From: Emiliania huxleyi CCMP1516
Lineage: Eukaryota; Haptophyta; Isochrysidales; Noelaerhabdaceae
Assembly: GCF_000372725.1 (NCBI RefSeq)
Contig: NW_005198091.1
Coordinates: forward strand, 124,001-188,000
DNA: 64,000 nt
Direction: 5' to 3'
Position numbers and translations under genes: made by a program. Shown here piece by piece: positions 39,148 through 50,627 of this stretch. The notes beneath the pieces were generated by a model, which ran no database searches, was not told the DNA's origin, and was given only the letters and a program-made list of their open reading frames with translations. The stretch's first letter is position 1, and every line of letters starts with the position of its first letter.

Positions 39148-40452
39148 AAAAAAGAAAGAAAACAGACAACCCAAGGGAGGGATGGGAGGACGGCACGCCG
39201 CCACCACACAGGGATTTTAAGGAGAGGTGTGTGGTGCGCTAGCCGTCGCCCACCCTAGGGAGTCTGCCTCTTCCTATCTCTCTTCGCAGTCTCTCTCCGA
39301 TTCTCGCTGCAACCTTCATGCCACCTCGCGGCCGTCCCACTCTCGTCGTTCTCTCCCTTGTCATTTCCTCCTCTGTCGCGTCGTTCTCTTCTGCCTCGTC
39401 CTGTGACGCCGCCGCCTGCCGGTCCCTTGTTCTCGCGGCTTCTTTTGCCTTTCGGCGCAACTCCGTCCTCCTCGCGGCGTATCCTGGCCCCTCGAGTCTA
39501 TCGAGCTCCCCTCGCGCAAGGACCACGTTTCTGACTCCCACTCCGATCATTTGCCTACAGGTCATGTTGTTGCTCAGGTCCACTCTCTCTTCGAACACTC
39601 GTGCCTCTACGGATGATGCCGGCGCTGGGGTCCCCTTCGGATGCATCGTGACATCTGACAACTGGATTTCCACTGGTTCGTCCTCCTCGGAGTCATCTTC
39701 CCCGTCCTCCTTCCGCTCGGCTCTTCGCTCGGTACGTTCGGTGTGGCTCACCCTCCATGCCGTGAACAGGCGCTTCTCTTTCTTTCGGGTATGGAGTCCG
39801 TGAGTGCGGGTAGCGTGCAGGCAATCACGGGCGCTATTTTGTCGTACTCCTCTTCGGCGAGCGCTCCAAATCTAGACCCTTTCGCCTTTAAGGAGGCTGC
39901 CCTCGCTCGTCTCAGGAATGTGGCGGTGTCTTTTGAGTCCGGCGCCTCCCGTTCAACTCTTGCTGTCGCCCTCGCTGTGTGTTTGTCGAGCTTCCGCATG
40001 AAGTGACGCGCCTCTTCCTTATTTCCAGCGCAGCTGCCGCTCAGTATGTGCGCCAACGACGCCTGTGGTGGCTCACTGTCTTCTTGTTTCCAGTCGTCCC
40101 AGTCTCTCAGTTCCCCGCGTCTCCTCCTTGCCTCGCGCGCCTCTTTTGTGGCCTCATCCCTAGCCGCCTTGCACGCTCTGCATCCCCAGAACGCACTTCT
40201 CGTGGCGGGGCCCCTCATTCCCCGTTTCTTTCCCCCCTCTAGAATACGCCTGTGGTGCGCCCCATGTGGCACCCCGACCTGTTGTCTCACCCTGGCCCCC
40301 AAGATCGTTTTGGTCGTCACATTGTGATCCCCGACGTCGTCAAATGTCGCCCGCCTGTCCTTCCCCCCGTTCTCGTCCGGTAATCTCATCTTATTATCCC
40401 ATCGATGCTTGAGGCTGGCTACTGCCACTTCGCTCCACAACCGTCCCGCCAC
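39148..40452 (-). mobile_element. LINE-like 3' remnant (non-LTR retrotransposon C-terminus), tentative
   Basis: Two consecutive minus-strand open stretches (40452-39748 and 39751-39239), basic and charged. The first has a CxxC...HIL..C arrangement (FWGCRACKAARDEA ... LAHILSGSCAGNKEEARHF), like the zinc-knuckle that closes many LINE reverse-transcriptase ORFs. The final part plus trailing ~90 bp recurs at 51585-51790 as a 5'-truncated copy, which is typical of LINE retrotransposition. The reverse-transcriptase core is not present. Frame break between the two stretches at about 39750. Confidence 0.4.
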
Positions 40453-40576
40453 CCCTGCCGTGTGCGATCCTTGACCAGAGAACGGGGCATTGCACTACAT
40501 AGTGCGGGACCTGGGGCAGCAACCAACAACCTGGATGGGGACGGGGTGCTGCGCAACCGACGCCAACCAGCAGCGT

Positions 40577-40640
40577 TCACAGATAGGGTGATAAGAAAAC
40601 AAGAACCTCGCATACGACGACAGTGAGGGTGTGAGAGACA
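40577..40640 (+). repeat. Dispersed repeat C, copy 1
   Basis: GTTCACAGATAGG(G/T)TGATAAG unit of about 60 bp, followed by CAGTGAGGGTGTGAGAG. Related copies at 56699-56790 and 56839-56915. Confidence 0.7.
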
Positions 40641-40719
40641 GATTCACAGCACAGTGCGAAACTAAGTCGCTCGCCGGCTGGAAGTGCCTCGCCAGCCCCA
40701 GCCGCGAGTCGGCCGCCGC

Positions 40720-43058
40720 ATGCCGTCAGCCGCCGCGTTCTCTGCTGCCACAAGCCTCGCCGCGGACAAGGCGTCGGAGATTGCCAGTCTCGCGCGGCGG
40801 CTGCCCAAGGCGGAGCTGCACCTGCACCTGGACGGCTCCCTTTCCGACGCCTTCTGCACCGAGCGCATGCCTGCGCTCGGCGTCGTCTCGCCGCTCGTGC
40901 GGCACCCTCGCTTCGCCACCTTCAGCGAGTGGGCCGTGGCCGCCAAGAGCGATCCGGGCCTCCTCAGCGATGACATGATGTCCTGCCGCCACGCCGCCGG
41001 CAATGACAAGCTCAACCTCTTCAACTGGGCCAATCAGTTCCTGCAGACCGAGGCCGACCTCGAGGCGGCCACGGCCGAGCTTTGCTCGCGCCTCGCGTCG
41101 GACCACGCCGTCGTCTACTGCGAGCTCCGCTTCTGCCCGACGCTGCACACGCTCCGCGGCCTGTCGGAAGCGTCGGCTCTGGAGGCGGTGCTCCGCGGCT
41201 TTGCGTCCGTCGGCTTGCCGGGCGGCGTGATTGTGTGCGCGCTACGCACGCTGGCGCCCGAGCACTGGGCGGCGATGGCGGCGCTTGCGGCGGACTCGGC
41301 GGCGGTCGGGTTCGACGTGGCTGGCTTCGAGCCCGGGTTTGGCCTCGAGCCGATGCGGGAGGCGATCTCTGCGGTGGTGGCCAGCCCGGGGTGCGGCGTG
41401 ACTCTGCACGCGGCAGAGTGGCCCGGCGCCGCGACCGAAGGCGGCGGCTGCGAGACGCTCGCAAACGTCGAGGCCGCCTCCGCCGCTCGGCCACGCCGGG
41501 GGAGGGGGGAGGCGGGGAGGCGAGAGGTGCGGCGGGCTGACCATAGGTCGCCCTCTCGCTCGGCGTGGACCGAGTCGGCCACGCGCTGCAGCTGCGCGGG
41601 AGGCGGGAGCTGGAGGCTCGGGCTGCGCGACGCGGGATCCCTCCTCCGAGCCTTCTCGGACCCTTCCCCCGCAGGCCGGAGCTGCAGGCCAGGCTGAGGG
41701 CGGCGGGCGTGCATGTCGAGTGCAGCCCGTTCGGCAACACGCGCCTGCTTGGCGGCGCGTTGTGCGCGCACCCCCTCCGCGAGTTCCTCGCCGCCGGCGT
41801 GTCCGCGTCGGTGTCGTGCGACAACACTCTCTTCTCGGGCTCTCCGCGCTACACGCACGACGGCGGGCCGTCCCGCCAGCTCGCCGCACTGAGGCACGAG
41901 TACGGCCTCAGCTGGTCTCAGCTGCTCGAGTGCACTCTCTCTGCGATCGACGCCGGCTTCGACCGCTCCGTCGACAAGGAGGCGCTCAAGCAGCGCGTGG
42001 CTGCGGGCTACCGCTCCCTCCTCGGCGACGCACTCGACCCGCCGCAGCAGCAGCCGCACCCGCCACCGCGCGGGTCTGCCCCTCCCGCCCCTTCAGCCAG
42101 CTGCCTCTCTCCCGCCGCCGCCCCTTCCCCGCGGGCGCCGCTCCCCTCGACGGCCATCTTCGCGCTCTGGAAGCCTCGTGGCGTCGAGGTGGAGCAGGCG
42201 TCGGTGCCGGCCGCGGGGAGCAGCCGCAAGACCACGCTCAACGACTACTTGGGCCGGCTGCCGCCGAGCGCGGGCGGCCGCTTCTCCGCCGTCGGGCGGC
42301 TGGACAAGGAGACGGACGGGCTGCTGCTGCTCACGGACGACGGCAAGCTCTCGGAGCGGCTGCTGCGGCCGGGCGTCGTGCGCAAGGTGTACGAGGCGAC
42401 GGTGCGGCTGCGCGAGCCGGGGCGGCCGAGCCCGGAGCAGCTGCGGCGGCTGCTCGCGGGCGTCGAGCTCAAGGACGGCACGGCGCGCCTGTCGCGCGTC
42501 CAAGTCGTGAGGGAGTGGCAGCTGCCGCCGCCGGCCGCGATCCGCACCGCCGGCGCCAGGAATGCGAAGCGGCGCGCCAGCAACGTCGCGCGCGAGCGAG
42601 CGGCGCGAGGTTGCGTGCTGCCCGCCGAGCCAGCATCCGGCGCGGACCCGTGCGCGGCGGAGGGGGGCGGCGGCAGCGCTGCCGTGCCCCCCTCCCCCGC
42701 CCTGCCAGGGGAGCGGGCGTTCGTGCTCCGCCTCTCCATCGCGATTGGTCGGAACCGGGTCGTCCGGCGGCTCCTCGCGGCGGCGGGCCTCCCTGTCTTT
42801 GGGCTGCGCCGCGTGGCCTTTGGCCCGCTCGCCCTCGATGGGGCGCTCGACTGGGGTGGGGGAGGGAGCGAGGAGGAGGACGGTGCGCCGAGCCAGCCCC
42901 CTTCGATGCGTGGTGGGACGTACGAGCCCGCGGCGCTCACTTCGCGCCTGTCTCGTGCGGCTGTAGGTCTCTACGCGCTGCTGCTCTCCGGTCCGGGAGA
43001 ACTCGTGCGGCTCAACAGCGCACAAGAGGAGAGATTGCGTGCCATCTGCAATGTGTGA
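40720..43058 (+). CDS. Fusion: adenosine deaminase-like domain + RsuA/RluE-type pseudouridine synthase
   Basis: Three exons (40720-41472, 41547-41602, 41675-43058) joined by two GC-AG introns of 74 and 72 bp; phases agree, 730 residues. Residues 1-~425: adenosine deaminase fold with LPKAELHLHLDGSL (metal HxH), VVYCELRFCP, VTLHAAEWPG (HAxE), VDRVGHALQLRG (RxGH) and SVSCDNTLFSG in place of SLNTDDP. A ~60-residue Pro/Ala linker follows. Residues ~485-730: IFALWKPRGVEV, catalytic GRLDKETDGLLLLTDDGKL (Asp), RKVYEATV and IAIGRNRVVRRLLAAAGLPV, the RsuA-type pseudouridine synthase. There is no stop, and no in-frame Met between the domains, so one polypeptide is predicted. Such a fusion would couple purine or RNA adenine deamination with RNA pseudouridylation. 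Confidence 0.82.
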
Positions 43059-43335
43059 CACATTTCGACGCGCGCACGTGGAGTCGGGATATGTGACACG
43101 CCTATTTGCGAGCTCACCCTTCCACGGTGCGCCCGCCGGTTCCAGTTTGTACAATCATGTTAGTTGTTATATTATTCAATTTCAAACAACCGCCGCCGCG
43201 AACGAACAATCACCAGAGCCCTGGCAGCCCCCCTGACCACTTAATACTGTAATGACGCGAGACTCACCAATCCGCTCACTTGCTCAGGCCCTCACAGGAG
43301 CCACTTTGGGACAAGCCATTCATTCTTCATTCATG

Positions 43336-44853
43336 TCACAAGCCCTCGTCAATGACGTCATCGCCATCATCTTCCTCCTCCTCGCCGTCCCCTTCCTCCT
43401 CCCCACCTTCGCCACCCAGGATCTCCTGTAAGAGATGCTGCACATCGTACACCTCGTCGTCGTCGTCGTCGTCCAGCACCATGTACGCCTCGCCACATTT
43501 GTCGTGGGCGATGCCAAAGCATCTCTGTGGTGGTGGTGGAGGGCAGCCGGTTCCAAAACTGCCGCCGTCGTCACCGAGCTCAAAATCGAAGCGCACAAGC
43601 ACATCTGTGCGCCCCGCCGCGGCATACTCGCCTGCCACGTGCTCAGCGATCTCCGCGACCCACCCACTGACGCTGCAGCACTCGTCATACACCGTCTCGT
43701 CATCTGACGATCCCGCGCAGCTTTGTCGCTTCAGGTCGAAGGTCAGATCATCAGCGTTCAACCTCCAGCGTCCGGTGCACAGCGCGGCGGGGATGCGGAC
43801 ACCGAAGAGCGCATGCTGAAGCAGTTGCGTGGAGCCATCGAGCACCCCCTCACCCACCTCCTCCGGTACGTCGTCCCGCCCTCCAAAGAATATTGGGAAG
43901 CCCATCCGAAGCCGCCCCGTCGCATGATAACCGACGGCGTCGTCGGCACCAGGGAGGACACAGAGCGGCGGATCGGCGACCACGCGCCAGCCACGCTCTG
44001 TCCACGGCAGTTGCCCAGTGGAGTTCCACCTGTACGTGGACGGCGCGCGTGCGAGCAGCTGCGAGAGGCGCCGCAGTGTCTCATAGTAGGCCGCGAGTTC
44101 GTGCAGACCTCGTGGTTCTCGGCCGACCTCTCCGAGTGTGTCGTGGTCCCATGAAACGTCGGCCACCCACCGTGCACCGTGGGTGCGAGATTGCTCCTCG
44201 CGCCACTCGCCGTCGACGTGCCCTATGGATGGGCCAGGACCTCCATCGCAGAAGAAGTTCTGCATGCACTCCCACAAGTCCGAGTCGTGAGGCACGCTTA
44301 CGCTGATTGTCCCGCGGTTCTCGGCGTCCTTCACCACTTCTACAATCGGCGAAGGCGTGCCGGCGGAGGCCAGCGATTCCGGGCTGCCCCCAGCCGCAAG
44401 CACTGCCTCGGCTGCTCGCTCTTGAAGGCTCCGGTCCGGGCGGACGCACGTGGCTGGCTGCCAGCGTACCACTATCTCGCGCGCCGCATGGCACCAGGTC
44501 GGCTCATCCTCCTGCTCAGAATCCACGACTGGGTGTTCATCGTCCTCCATCATCATCCGACCCAGCAAATGGTGCGCACGCACGCGGATTGGTGCATCGG
44601 CGCCGTCGAGCTGAACCATGAAACGCTGGCTGTTCTCGTGCCATCCCAGGCATCGCCCGTGCCTACCATTGAGCTCCGAACGAGCGAGCCCGTGCGTGCG
44701 CACACGGTCGCTCGCCCACGGGATCGGTCTGGCGCTCAGTGGCCGCCCATACTGGCCAGTGTGGAAGTTCTCCATCGGAACGTTCCGGGTTCTCCCACGA
44801 AAGATCTCCGCGCTCGGAGTCGTCGAGGGGCTGGTATCGAATCCACCACACAC
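43336..44853 (-). CDS. Acidic protein with SH3-like module, unrecognised
   Basis: 505 residues in one frame. Residues ~50-100 (HGLARSELNGRHGRCLGWHENSQRFMVQLDG...IRVRAHHLLG) match the SH3-like module of the MYND protein at 7452-9056. The middle contains WRVVADPPLCVLPGADDAVGY and MGFPIFFGGRDDVPEEVGEG; the C-terminus is highly acidic (DDDDDDEVYD, EEEGDGEEEEDDGDD). It may start further upstream: a minus-strand open stretch 45016-44840 (MLAGVAAARECGVATYTAEQ...) looks like a first exon in another frame. Function unknown. Confidence 0.55.
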   Translation of the reverse strand: MCGGFDTSPSTTPSAEIFRGRTRNVPMENFHTGQYGRPLSARPIPWASDRVRTHGLARSELNGRHGRCLGWHENSQRFMVQLDGADAPIRVRAHHLLGRMMMEDDEHPVVDSEQEDEPTWCHAAREIVVRWQPATCVRPDRSLQERAAEAVLAAGGSPESLASAGTPSPIVEVVKDAENRGTISVSVPHDSDLWECMQNFFCDGGPGPSIGHVDGEWREEQSRTHGARWVADVSWDHDTLGEVGREPRGLHELAAYYETLRRLSQLLARAPSTYRWNSTGQLPWTERGWRVVADPPLCVLPGADDAVGYHATGRLRMGFPIFFGGRDDVPEEVGEGVLDGSTQLLQHALFGVRIPAALCTGRWRLNADDLTFDLKRQSCAGSSDDETVYDECCSVSGWVAEIAEHVAGEYAAAGRTDVLVRFDFELGDDGGSFGTGCPPPPPQRCFGIAHDKCGEAYMVLDDDDDDEVYDVQHLLQEILGGEGGEEEGDGEEEEDDGDDVIDEGL

Positions 44854-45259
44854 CGCCCAGGTCGAGCACGGGCGGCGAGTGCAGGTTGGACGCGTCGCCG
44901 ACCACGACTGGCGGTGTCACCCCATCCATAATCGCAGTCGACGGAATCACCTGCTCCGCCGTGTAAGTGGCCACGCCGCACTCCCTCGCCGCGGCGACTC
45001 CTGCGAGCATGTACTGGAGCTTGATCAGCAGTCGCATGGTCTGGAGCTTGACCAGGCTGCGCATGGTTCTTGGACAGGTAAGGTTCGGCAGTCACCACCG
45101 CCGCACGGGCGTGTACCTTGCTTGCGGTGGCCGGTGCTTCAGCTGGAGGGGGGTTATTTCTTTTTCGGACAATCTTGGTACTGTATGGAGGGAGAAATTT
45201 TCGCCGCCGCCCCGGGTAATAGGCCGCCACCTTCCGCCGGGCCCACCCTCTTCGTCACA

Positions 45260-45334
45260 CCCTGACTGAACTGTCGCCCCACCATGCAGGTGCGCGATCG
45301 CCCCACCATGCAGGTGCGCCACCTACACCGCCTG
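45260..45334. repeat. Short tandem duplication at the end of the ARM gene
   Basis: Two near-identical ~22-bp units (CGCCCCACCATGCAGGTGCG). They replace the expected next ARM repeat, so the 3' end of the gene has been rearranged. Confidence 0.7.
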
Positions 45335-46817
45335 CTATCGCCACCCTGCCTTCGCGATCGCCACCTGGTTGTCGGCGTTGATAGCGAGGTTCCCCAGCGC
45401 CGCCGCGGCCACCTCCTTCTGCCCGTCCGTCCCGCCGCGAGCCAGCGCCACCACAGAGGCGCGATGCCGCCCTCCCTCGCAATCGCCACCTGGTTGTCGG
45501 CGTTGCAAGCGAGGCACATCAGCGCCCCAGCGGCGCACCTCTTCTGCTCGTCCGTGCCGTCGCGAGCCAGCGCTACCAGCGGCGCGATGCCGCCCGCCCT
45601 CGCAATCGCCACCTTGTTGTCGGCGTTGACAGCGAGGTTCCACAGCGCCGCCGCGGCCTGCCATTTCTGCCCGTCCGTCCCGCCGCGAGCCAACGCCACC
45701 AGCGGCGCGATGCCGCCCGCCCTCGCGATCGCCGCCCTGTTGTCGGCGTTGCAAGCGAGGTTCGACAGCGCCCCCGCGGCCCCCTTCTTCTGCCCGTCCC
45801 TGCCATCGCGAGCCAGCGCCACCAGCGGCGCGATGCCGCCTGCCCTCGCGATCGCCACCTGGTTGTCGTCGTTGTCGCAAGCGAGGTTATGCAGCGCACG
45901 CGCGCCCCACTCCTTCTGCCCGTCCGTGCCGTCGCGAGCCAGCGCCACCAGCGGCGCGATGCCGCCCGCCTTCGCAATCGCTACCCTGTTGTCGGCGATG
46001 AGCCCAGCGAGGCTCCCCAGTGCCGCCGCGGCCGCCTCCTTCTGCCCGTCCGAGCCGCCGCGAGCCAGCGCCACAAGCGGCGCGATGCCGCCCGCCCTCG
46101 CAATCGCCACCTGGTTGTCGGCGTTGTTGAAGGCGAGAATCCTCAGCTCCTTCGCGGCCTCCTCCTTCTGCCAACCCCCTCCGCTGCGCAGCTGCTCCAC
46201 ACACTTCCGCACCTCTGAAGGAATGGAGGCGTCCGCAGCTGCGCACAACGCGTTCGCAGCCGCCTGCAACGAGCCGTATCGCTCAAGCAACTCGATTGCC
46301 CGCTGCCTTTCAGCTCCGAGCTCGATTAGGCGGCTTGCGTCGCGCTCGCGCTGCGCCTCCTTCTCCGCCGCGACATTGCGAAGGCGCCCGTTGCAAACCT
46401 CGTAGCCTGAATCCTGTGCAGCTCGTGTGTTGCCCAGGACCACGTTGGTGATGCGGATGCGGGCAGGGTCCCTCACGCAGTTCTCCTCACGGATGCCAAT
46501 GACACCCTCTGCGGCCCAGGCTGAGTCGTAGCCATGAGCTGCCCAGCTTGTGCGCTCCTCCTGGCTGCTCGAACGCACGCGGTAGCAGCGTCCAAGGGCG
46601 ACCTCAAGCACCAGCACACCTCCCGATGCTGGGTTTGGCTTGCCGGTCGCGCCCTCAGCGTATAGTTCAGGGCCTTCAGTAGCGTCGTGGTAACATAGAC
46701 TCCTGGCCCGAGGGCGGCGCCGGCATTGGAGCCGGACAGATCCACGCGGAAGCCCGACTCCTGGATTGCCATAATCGCCTCCAGCGAGGTCCCGTGGTAG
46801 AACTCGGTCGGCTGCAT
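45335..46817 (-). CDS. PARP-like/UBA-like/ARM-repeat protein, apparently frame-broken
   Basis: Starts MQPTEFYHGTSLEAIMAIQESGFRVDLSGSNAG...GPGVYVTTT, the His/Tyr part of a small PARP-type catalytic domain; GGVLVLEVALGRC follows in another frame after a 2-bp TA excess near 46670. Then a UBA-like segment (RLIELGAERQRAIELLERYGSLQAAANAL) and seven 41-42-residue ARM repeats of the form VAIARAGGIAPLVALARGGT/DGQKEAAAAALGNLACNADNQ. A second 2-bp excess (TG) lies near 45453 inside repeat 6. Both are dinucleotide insertions in repeat-like contexts, so sequencing error is as likely as decay. If intact, it would link ADP-ribosylation and ubiquitin recognition on an ARM scaffold. Confidence 0.55.
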
Positions 46818-47578
46818 GCTCTAGAGCGGAGGGACGTGCGGCGGGCGCGACGTGCGTCGTTGCAACGTGGCAAGGAAGGAGCCCCACTCGAGTTACCTTC
46901 CAGCCTCTCCGCTTTCTCGGCGCTGCGGCGGCGTGTGCGCCACGTGAGCCCGCAGCCCTGCTCTCTACTACCACGTAGTTATGCACCTCAGGGCCTGGGG
47001 CGCCCGCCCGCCCGCCCGGCCGGTGGGAGCAGCCCCCTCGCGTCGCTTGCCGCTCCCCCCCCCCCCCCCCTATTCTGCATTCACTTCCTACATACATACT
47101 ACGGCTTTATACACGGGATGCATTTTAACATTTAGCTTGTGTTTGATTTTGATTCCCTGTGTCTGTGTGACAAGTCTCAAGTGTCAATGCGCCGTTGATC
47201 GACTGTCCCGTGTCCGTTTTTCGTTTTTGCAAGAAAGCGAGAGAGAGAGAGACTGAGAGAGCCAGCGGTGCACAGCCAGCGGACGAGCGGACAGAGGAGT
47301 CAGGAGAGTGCAGAGCCTGTGTGATCCTCGGATTGCGCAGAGCTAAGCTGTAACCTGTATGTGCCTCGAGGTAGGTAAATTCTTTTCTCTCCAGATGCCA
47401 AACCCTCACCCCCCCTCGCCCCTCGGGCTACCTCTAGAAGGCCCTGGCCTTGGACATCTCGTTCTCGCGGGGGCGGCCCTCTGCCTCTCTCGTCTCGGTG
47501 CGGGGACGCTCTCTCGGACACTCTTGGAGGCGCATTCATGTCTTATCCCCCCCCCCCCCCCGCCTCCAAAGGCCACCC
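46818..47578. other. Intergenic with poly-C tracts
   Basis: C runs at 47057-47070 and 47548-47562 and a GAGA tract at 47240-47256. No gene seen. Confidence 0.5.
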
Positions 47579-49206
47579 TCAGAAACCCTCGGCGCGGACG
47601 GCCGCCTCGAGAGTGGCGACCCGCTGGACGACGGACTTGGTCTCGACAGGCCCACCGACTGAGCCGACGGCCGATGGAAAGAGCCGCTCGAGCCTCTGCG
47701 CCGCCGGGAGAGATTGAGAGGTGAGGGAGAGCGAGGCGGGGCAGGGCGAGGCAGGGCAGGGCAGCGCTGGGGGGGAAGGGGGGGGAGGGGGGGCTCTGCG
47801 CGCCTCGAGCCTCGGGATGGGCGCCCCCTGCGTCTCGGCGCCGAGGAGCGTCACCTACCGCCGCCGGTCCCGAACAGTTCCGAGACAGTGCACGGCGGGC
47901 GGCGCCGAGAGGAGGCCCACAGCGTTGCCTCGAGCGCGACCAGCCGCCCGCGCGCCTTGAGCTGGAACGAGCCTGCGGACTGGCCCGAAGACTGCATGGA
48001 AGACTGCATGGAAGACTGGCTGGAAGACTGGCTGGCCGGAGAGAGCGTGCTCGCGGCTAGGCTCGTGGTGACGACCGCGCGGCTCGGCGGCAGCGTGCTC
48101 GCCGCTTCATCGGCTGCCGCCTCTCCCTTCCCCTCTCCCTTCCCCTCTCCCTTCCCCTCTCCCTTCCACTCACCCTTCTTCCCAGCCGGCGCTGCGCTGC
48201 CCTTTGAGCCGCTTCTGGCGTCCGCCCGCGCCAGATCCTTCGCCGTGTCCCTCGTCGGCGCCTTGTCGGGCCGCCTCTCCCCCTCGAGCGGGTCTGGCAG
48301 GCCGCTGCGCCGCCGCTTGCCCGCGCCAGCGGAGGCAGCGGCGGAGGGGACGATGCACTTCCCGCCGTGGCCGAAGAGCAGAAGGCAGCCGAGCACCCCT
48401 CTTGGGTGTTCTCCGCAGAGGCAGCCCACGGAGGAGGCGGGGGGAGGCGGCTCCAGAGGCGTCGTCTTTGCGGCGGCGGGAGACGGCACTAGTGGCTTCG
48501 CCTTTGCGGCGGCGGGAGACGGCACTAGTGGCTTCGCCTTTGCGGCGGGAGAATGTGGCTCCAGTCGCTTCGGCTTTGCAGCGGGCGCTGGCGGCTCCAG
48601 AGGCTTCGGCTTTGGGGGAGGAGCAGGCGGCTTTGCGACGGACGCGGCAGGAGGCGGCGGCTCTGAAGCCTCTTCCGGCTTCAGCACAGGCGCCACGGGC
48701 GGCGCGCTCGCGTTGTGCACCGCATAGTGAGCCGCGGCCTCGTTGGCGGTCGCAAAGCCCCGCGTGTCATTCCACGGCTCTGACTGGAGGCGGAGGCGGT
48801 AAGGCATCGCCTTGCTCTGCGCCTCGCGATAGCATACGCACTTGTATCCTGTCGCGAAGCGGCCATCATAGTGCACGCCGCTCGCCTCGACGAAGTAAAC
48901 CTCGTCTGTCAGCCTGTACGTCTGCCGCTCGTCGTCATCGTGCAGAACCGTGCACTTGTCGCCGCTAAGCCTCGTGACCTCGCCACCATAAAACTTGGCG
49001 TCCGCCGGCCAGAAAACGCGGATTCGGGAGCCGACGCGCACCTCCTCGAACCACACCTCCTCTGCGAGCCGATACGTAACGACGTCGCCGTCGTCGTGTG
49101 TGACCGTCGTCTCTTCGCCGCTGATGGCCGTCACGACGCCCGGATAAAAGGCCGAGTCCGCTTCCCAAAACACGAGGACGCGAGTCTGCAAGGGGGGACC
49201 GCCCAT
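47579..49206 (-). CDS. Double Tudor-like protein with AP2-like module
   Basis: Start chosen at 49206 (MGGPPLQTRVLVFWEADS). Two Tudor/SH3-like barrels: VLVFWEADSAFYPGVVTAISGEETTVTHDDGDV and IRVFWPADAKFYGGEVTRLSGDKCTVLHDDDE, the same type as in the PHD/Tudor gene at 5189. Next GYKCVCYREAQSKAMPYRLRL...GFATANEAAAHYAV resembles an AP2/ERF DNA-binding fold. A long Pro/Ala/Lys-rich region with KPLVPSPAAAKA repeats, a Cys pair (CLCGEHPRGVLGCLLLFGHGGKC) and a QSSMQSSMQSS tract follow. The frame stops at 47851; an exon near 47704-47579 (RLERLFPSAVGSVGGPVETK...RVATLEAAVRAEGF) probably completes it. A chromatin or transcription role is inferred. Confidence 0.6.
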
Positions 49207-49485
49207 TCGTTGAGACCACCCGGGATGGGAGATCACCCGACGGAGACACAGACGCCGAGCCGATTTTTTTCTTTGTTTCTGCGGCAAGACCCAGCGGTTT
49301 GGCGAGGGCGGTGTGGCGCGTCCCCGCGCGCCGTCGCGTCGGCCCTCGACGGCCCGTGTGTGCGTATCGGCTCCGACACACCTCTCGGCTGGGGGCTCGC
49401 TGTCGCGCAGGACCGCAGGAGGCAGGACGCGGACGGCGCGACGGGGAGCGGGATACATGTAGGCGACAGAGCGGGGGGGGGGCAT

Positions 49486-50150
49486 ATATTTGGAGGCGAG
49501 GGGGCTGTGAGTTGTTTGTCTGCAGCGGTGGTCTACCGAAACTACCGTACGTTCATCCCGCGTACATAAAGACCTGGACCCGTGGCCGACGTCTGGGCTA
49601 GTGCCATTTCACTCTGACACGCTAATCTTGAAAACGTCCAACGGAGCTCCGTGTTGCTCCCAGCGCCCTCCCCCGCGCTCCCTGCGGCCATGGCCGATGC
49701 TCCTAGTATGATAGGTCATCTGGCTACCGCGAGAGCGACCCAACTCGTCGACATCGTCCGATGATGGTGCCTCAAAGTCAGCCTCCGGAGGCTATCGTGG
49801 GGTCTCGAGCCGGCAGTAGCCGTGACATGTGGTTCCACCACCCCTCGTAGGCTTTGCCTCTGACCGCCACCGTTCCCAGGCTGCCTAATGGGATGGAAAG
49901 GAAGGCTCGGCGAGCGTATAGAAGCGTGCTCGACCTCGTCGTGGCAACCTGCACGGCAGCGCTGGCAGGCGCGATGAGCGTCGTGCCACCTGACCCGAGA
50001 CGGGTCGCAGGCGTCGTACCGAGCGCGTCGAGACCGTGTCCTGATGTGATCTGCACGGGTGAATCACGTCGGCGTCAAAGGAGGGACGTGCGACCTGTCA
50101 GAGCTTGATCTCCGATCTCAGCGGCGTCGAGTCGCCTTCGGCGCGCGACA
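49486..50150. other. Intergenic, nothing recognised
   Basis: Region between the Tudor/AP2-like gene and the hairpin at 50151. No domain-like frame. Confidence 0.4.
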
Positions 50151-50290
50151 AAGGTACATCCCCAGGCCGACGCGCAGAGGCAGCTGCGATCCAGCCGAGT
50201 GGACGGCGGCACACCGCGCCACCTGCTGTGTGCCGCCGTCTACTCGGCGGGGTCGCAGCTGCCTCTGGAAGGCACGGACATGTACCTTTT
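50151..50290. repeat. Large imperfect hairpin (arms ~62 bp, loop 13 bp)
   Basis: Arms 50151-50215 and 50229-50290 are reverse complements with a few mismatches and a small bulge; the ends AAAGGTACAT/ATGTACCTTT and the inner CGGCGGCACAC/GTGTGCCGCCG are exact. The form fits a foldback MITE or a small-RNA precursor. Confidence 0.75.
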
Positions 50291-50627
50291 TGCGCAAATG
50301 GTCAAAATCAAGGTTTTGTAACGGGGGCTGTGCCACAATGAAATGGCACTACCCCTTGAAAAAACCGGCGCGCGTCTTGTGGACAGTGTGTGCGCGGCTG
50401 TGCGGGTCTCTGAACGAGTTCCGGAATTGCGGAGCGAACGCCTCGGCCGGGTCCGGGTGTCAGCGGTGTGCGGTGCTGTGCGGTGGCGCCTCGAGGATGA
50501 CGCGGGCGGGGATGGCCGCCGATGACCGAGAATGTGCATGGTAACAGGAGTCGCTAGAGGGAGTACACGAGTACATGGTAACACATGTAACAGCAGCAGT
50601 GCGTTTGCGCCGCGGGTTGCACCATCC

